DNA of 64,000 bases from Psilocybe azurescens. Lineage: Eukaryota > Basidiomycota > Agaricomycetes > Agaricales > Agrocybaceae. Numbering within the stretch: the first letter of the stretch is position 1; each line of letters starts with the position of its first letter. The DNA lies in NCBI GenBank assembly GCA_023853785.1, contig JAJIRX010001041.1, forward strand, positions 1 through 64,000, in the 5' to 3' direction. Made by a program: the position numbers and the translations under genes. This document shows positions 59,503 through 64,000 of this stretch, one piece after another. The notes under the pieces were generated by a model. That model did not search any database. It was given only the letters and a program-made list of their open reading frames with translations, and was not told the origin of the DNA.

Positions 59503-59850
59503 AGAAGGCGTTAAACAGAAAGATGTGTGGTAGGTACCTTGGACCTCTTATTATCATTTCACAAGACAAAGAAGGCACATATATTGTTGCAGAACTGGGT
59601 GGGTCACTATTTGATAGGCCCATAGCTGCTTTTTGAGTCATTCTCTACTTTGCCCAAACATCCATATCTCTTCCCCACTTGACAAACTTCTTGATGTATC
59701 ACAAACACGGTTATGAGACCTTGAGGACACTTTTCTGGATGACCCTGATAAAGAAGATCATCCCATAGACATCGATGCAAGCATTGGTGACTGAGGACAG
59801 TCAAGATTTCAGTAGGGAGGAGATAAGTCTATTATTCATCATTGTTTCCC
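59503..59850 (+). mobile_element. Ty3/gypsy integrase, 3' part, decayed
   Basis: The frame EKALNRKMCGRYLGPLIIIS, then GTYIVAELGGSLFDRPIAAF and a stop, is the C-terminal SH3-like region of the same integrase. It continues directly from 55611 once the foldback element is set aside. Degraded text follows to about 59850. Confidence 0.85.
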
Positions 59851-60911
59851 ATATCCCATATTTTTCAAACTTTTCAACTTTACTGTCCCAGATACTTTGA
59901 TTTATTATTTATGCTTCAAGACTTTGTTTCTTTTGATTTAGATTCCTTTCCTATTTTCCAAACACATACTCACCCTTCCATTCCAAGTTTATTTTGTTTT
60001 TATTTTAGATAGAAAGTCACATTTAAATTACAGTGTGCAGTCTTTCGAGACTAAGGCTATGATGAGTTACTGTGCTTCAGTCTTAATATTTTATTCGCTT
60101 TTACTTCAAAATTTCATTCCAAACATCAATTTCAAACCCATTTATATTAAATACCATTCTAAAAATTTATTTTGAAACTCTGCATCTAGTGAGAGTCCAG
60201 GAGTTGCAGCTGATGATGAGACAACATACAGATAGTCATTGATGTGAACTGGCTGAGGATCAAGAAGATGCATACATGTGGTATTATATATGGGACCTAG
60301 CTTCAGAGAAGGCACAGTCTTGAGGTCACCTCAGCTGCTTTGAAACTGGACACTCTGAGGTTCCACCTTTGAGAGAGATGCCTTGGACTCTGCTTTACAC
60401 TTTGAAACTCCACTCTGTGAAGGGTTGAGGATCTCGTTGGTTCTGGTCAAAAAGGAACAGGTGGATTGAGCCTTCCTGCATGGATTGCACTTGGCCCAAA
60501 GCATTTACCATGGCCTGGTAGAAGGTCAACTACAAGGTTAATCAGCTACAAGCCTGGTGATGAGCTGGCAACAAGTGATATACCAAATGACTATTCAGAC
60601 CATTTCAACTTCTAGTATTGAATTAGATATAAGATGGATTTACATACATTATCAATTTCTATCAAGATAGATACAATGCACATGGACTTCATAATAGCAT
60701 CCACTAAGATCAATCAACAAATCAATATAATATACTGCAGGTATTAAATTTGGACATACATCGGAATGCTGAACACCTGCAAAATTCCAATATCATCAGA
60801 CACACTTCACTGTGATATATAAAAATGGTGTCGAGAAATGATGGTGGTACGAGTTCAAGAGATGTTATCCGGATCCACTCTCATTGGCTCTCACGAGCAC
60901 AATTCTTACTC
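59851..60911. other. CpG-depleted block, right part
   Basis: AT-rich decayed sequence, probably the remainder of the gypsy element. No LTR could be paired with an upstream copy. CpG returns at about 60830. Confidence 0.5.
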
Positions 60912-62375
60912 TCACCGAAACTGGGCACCAAATAAACCCAAAGATGTCATTTCTCTCATGTATACATTAGTAGAGTTGGCCGGTAGGGCTAGAGATTCAA
61001 ATAATGGCTGAATTTTCATTGAATCGTCATTAAATATATAATACCACTCTCGGAGAGCTTGAACTCCACGGATGGCTCGGGGTCGTGAAGCTGCTCTTTG
61101 AATCCAGCACCTGTCTAGTGCCCACCGCTGCTTTTCCTTCGCCACTTCCTCCGCATCCTCTCCACCGGCTGCATCCCCATTACCCTCACCCTCGCCCTCA
61201 TCATTGCCCTCGGCCACGCTAACACTCCCACTTCCACTCCCACTTCCACTTCCACTACCAGCAACAGCAGCAACAGCCACCCCTTCTTCTTCTTATACCT
61301 TCCAGTGTCCAAGCCCGAGCTTGCGATCACGGACTCAGCCGGGTCACCAACCCGCTCTCGCATGGTTGTTAGCCCCTTCTTCATCCCCTTCCTTCCCTCT
61401 CTTCCTCCTCCCACACCCACACCCACCCCTGCAGCAGCCTCGGCGGCCTCGAGATCCTTCACTTTGCGCTCCTGCCCTTGAATCGTGCCCTGCGCGAGCG
61501 CATGCTGCTGCTCCAGCGCCGCCATCAGTACGACGATGCTCGACACATACAGGGCAAGTTTCGGGACATCCTGCTTGAGCACGTCGCCGCCGTCGCCGTT
61601 GCTGAGTTCATGAGCTGCGCCTCCTCCTTCGCGTCGTGAGTCTTCGCCTTTACTTTCGCGGTCTGGGTCTGCGTGGCGCTCGGCCTCGGTCTCGATGTCC
61701 GACTCGGATCCCCATCCTCGCCGTCGCCCTCATGCTGCTGCTCCAACTGCCTCTGCACAAGCGGCGAATTTATACTCGCCCGCCTCGAGCGATCGCCCAT
61801 ACCCAACATGGACAGCTCAGGCGTCCTCGGCCGCCCGACGCCCAGGTCTTCCCTCCTCCTCCTCCTTCGCCTCCTCCTCTGTTTGTCTCCGCCGTCTCCG
61901 CCTCTGCTTCCATTTTCTCAAGATCAAACCCCCTCCTCGTGCTAATCCTCGTACCTTGCCGCACCTCCACTTCACCAGCACCAACACCACGCACAGCCTC
62001 CGCAGGTGCAGGTGCCCGACGCGCGACTTACGCATCCTCCCCAAGATGTTCGTGCCTGTCCTGCACGCGCTCAGCACCTGCAAGCTTTTCTTCCTCCTCT
62101 TCCTCAATGCTGTCCAGCTCATGCGGCATGGTCGTCGAGATGCTCCTCGCATCGTTGTCATTGTCATCCTCCTCCGCTTCTCCATCCTCGCTATCTGCGG
62201 CCTCGTTGTCCTCTCCCAAGCCTCTCCTCCTCCTCCTCCTCCTCCTCTTCTTCTTCTTCTCCCTTCTCACTATCTCCCGCCTCGCTGTCCTTCTACCCCC
62301 TCTTCCACATCTGCATCCTCTTCTCCCACACTATCTCCTTGACCTCTCTCCCCTCCATCAACAGACCCTTCAAGC
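60912..62375 (-). CDS. unrecognised acidic, coiled-coil-like coding region
   Basis: Several minus-strand segments look coding. One is an acidic run (EDNEAADSEDGEAEEDDNDN) leading to ARSISTTMPHELDSIEEEEE. Another is a basic/Gln part (RSRRASINSPLVQRQLEQQH). A third segment (KQDVPKLALYVSSIVVLMAA) is followed by a Glu/Lys/Ala region able to form a coiled coil (QERKVKDLEAAEAAA). The last frame ends MREMTSLGLFGAQFR at 60912. The segments lie in different frames, so introns or indels separate them and I could not fix the model. The family is not recognised. It continues in the same orientation from the duplicated hydrolase 5' region, so it may be part of one chimeric gene. Confidence 0.4.
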
Positions 62376-64000
62376 TCAAGCGCGGCATACCCAGGCGGCG
62401 GTGATGGGAAGAGTAGAACCATGAGCGCGTGCTTTTGCTTTTGGGCTCGCTCCTGCTATTGGGTATTTCCTCGCGTCGGATTTGGATTTACTTGCGCCTG
62501 TACTCTGGCCCATGTGTTCGGAACTGGAACTGGAAGCAGAGTACGCGTGGTCGTAGTTTGCAACGGCAACGGCAGCGAAGTACTCGACAACGATGAAGCT
62601 GTTGCTGCCGCTGAGGGCATGATATACGGCGCAGGAGAGGGCAGAGACGAGGATGAGGGCGAGGATGAGGGCGAGGAAGGAGGGATATCGACGCCCCGCC
62701 CCCGATCCAGAGGCGAGTGCAAGATCCAAGCTGCGAGTAGAAGCTACTTCTGCGCAAGCTGGATGAGGGATTGATTATTGGGAGTCGCACTCGGAATGTA
62801 CGGAGATAGCGAAGGAGAAGGGGGTGATGACGGATGAGGAGGAAAGTGGGCGTGGGCTTCCTGTTCGACAACAGGCGTTGGAGGGTCCACCTGAACACGC
62901 ATATAAGCAGTGGGTCGAGTCGTCGCAGCTGCGTGTCCTTCTCCGTCTCCATCTTTAGCCCCATCCGTGACTGCATACGCTACTATTGGTGTTGATGGCG
63001 CGAACGTCGATATGGGAGCAGCAGTAGCAGCCTTTTGCGGAGAAGAAGTAGCTTTAGATGGCGAGGAAGATGAAGGATGAGGCAAGGAGGAGGACAAAGC
63101 CGCTGCCGCCTGTACCGCAGATTTGACCTTGCCCTTCGGCCGTGTGAGGGAGGATAGCCACGACCTCTTCTCGTCCTTGGACGGTGAAGGTGACGGTGAA
63201 GGTGGTGCAGGAGGGGGGTGCGTATTGGGGTTGGGTTGGCAAAAGAAGGGGGATGTAATTGTGGATGTGAATGTGGGAGTGGAGGTGGAGGTGGTTGCAG
63301 TACTTGAGATTGAGATTCTGGATGTGGATGTGGGTGTAGATGTATTGTAGACGTTGAAATGCTAAAATCAGAAGGTTCTGGTGCATCGACAGACATGTTC
63401 CAGATATCGTGAGTTTCTTCGGCGTGTGCCAATGAGGACTCTGCAGACATCACTCCTGCAGGAAAAGAAATAATCAGTCAATCAAAGGATCTCCAAGCGC
63501 ACGAGAAAGACAAAGAAAAGTAACTCACCATACGCATCCGATTCTTGCGCAGAAGCAGCAGGCTCATTATAAACGGCATTCAGCCCGTCCTGCACCGACC
63601 GGCCCTCCCTCTCCGTTGTCCTTTCCGATCCCACCTGCCCGCCCCGCCTCCCTACACTACCCATACTGGACGACGTCGACGTCGACCCTGACAGAGAGAG
63701 CAGCTGATGGCGCATGCTCTCGCGCACACTGGCCAACGGCGCACTATGCTCCTGCTCCGCAAACACAATGGACATGCTCGCTTCCAGCGTGCGGGTGTGA
63801 TATCCTCGAACTCGAGGCACTCGCGGAGATAGCAGCGGCGGTAGCAGCAGCCTCCGGAGGGGTGGGTAACGACACAGGCGCCGTTGTGGCCGCAGCGACA
63901 CTGTTCCCATCAAGCCTGTCCGCCAGGCCGACTGCGTGTTGTAGCCCATATTCATCGTATGCGTGCTTCTAACAGGCTTTGTCGTCGATTGTCGTCTACT
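62376..64000 (-). CDS. partial duplicate of the YML020W-like gene 5' region, cut by window edge
   Basis: This stretch matches about 49640-51330 of the hydrolase gene, in the same orientation. Shared text includes MNMGYN-x-Q-WRTGLMG, SIVFAE-EHSAPLA, GRSVQDGLSAVY/NAVY, the STISTSTIHLH-type stretch, SWFSSLTRSKGK/SWLSSLTRPKGK and PSPAPYI. The intron at 63456-63528 is conserved in position and borders (GTGAGT...GCAG). After about 62376 (FPSPPPGYAALELEGS) the similarity ends. The WWDYVGW region and the catalytic hydrolase exons are absent here. The 5' end lies beyond 64000. It is a tandem, truncated paralogue, either a pseudogene or the front of a chimera with the acidic region downstream. Confidence 0.75.

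Noticed and set aside
61636..62424. 262-codon plus-strand frame rich in Ser, Pro and Leu
   Set aside because: It mirrors the acidic Glu/Asp-coding minus strand (GAG/GAC runs read as CTC/GTC) and is probably a shadow.

Overview
The window looks like nuclear DNA of a mushroom-forming basidiomycete (Agaricomycetes). Genes carry many short GT-AG introns, mostly 50-80 nt. Several F-box/leucine-rich-repeat genes are present, together with an AA9 LPMO relic, a ferric-reductase/copper-transporter pair, and a fungal YML020W-like alpha/beta-hydrolase gene with long Ser/Gly/acidic low-complexity tracts. Nothing prokaryotic, no tRNA or rRNA, and no CRISPR array was seen. The species cannot be named from the sequence.

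Layout. 1-3600: AT-rich, CpG-depleted transposon-like DNA with a 22-bp-TIR MITE. 4095-5651: broken F-box gene (-). 6277-7402: TIR element with a nested short MITE. 7945-8415: SMP-30/gluconolactonase relic (-). 8636-12113: low-complexity F-box pseudogene (+). 12744-13119: AA9 LPMO relic (+). 13883-14111: second copy of the short MITE. 14862-16486: third broken F-box gene (-). 17840-20206: ferric reductase (-). 20415-21126: Ctr copper transporter (-). 25529-27723: MFS transporter (-). 31351-32132: intact four-exon gene of unknown function (-). 32725-34260: aldo/keto reductase (+). 34261-42189: long stretch with no recognised gene. 42190-43290: diverged tandem repeat. 43807-51457: YML020W-like hydrolase (-). 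53100-60900: a second CpG-depleted block. It holds a Ty3/gypsy integrase split by a 3.9-kb foldback-type element. 60912-64000: an acidic unknown gene next to a partial same-strand duplicate of the 5' part of the YML020W-like gene, which runs off the right edge.

How the genes fit together. The reductase and the Ctr transporter are adjacent and on the same strand. They fit one high-affinity uptake route in which the reductase supplies Cu(I) at the plasma membrane. The 206-aa unknown gene and the aldo/keto reductase are divergent over a 592-bp spacer. The remaining coding material is mostly decaying F-box and carbohydrate-related genes among transposons. Many reading-frame breaks fall in short homopolymers, so decay and assembly error cannot always be told apart. 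The Ctr gene and the 206-aa gene do read through cleanly.
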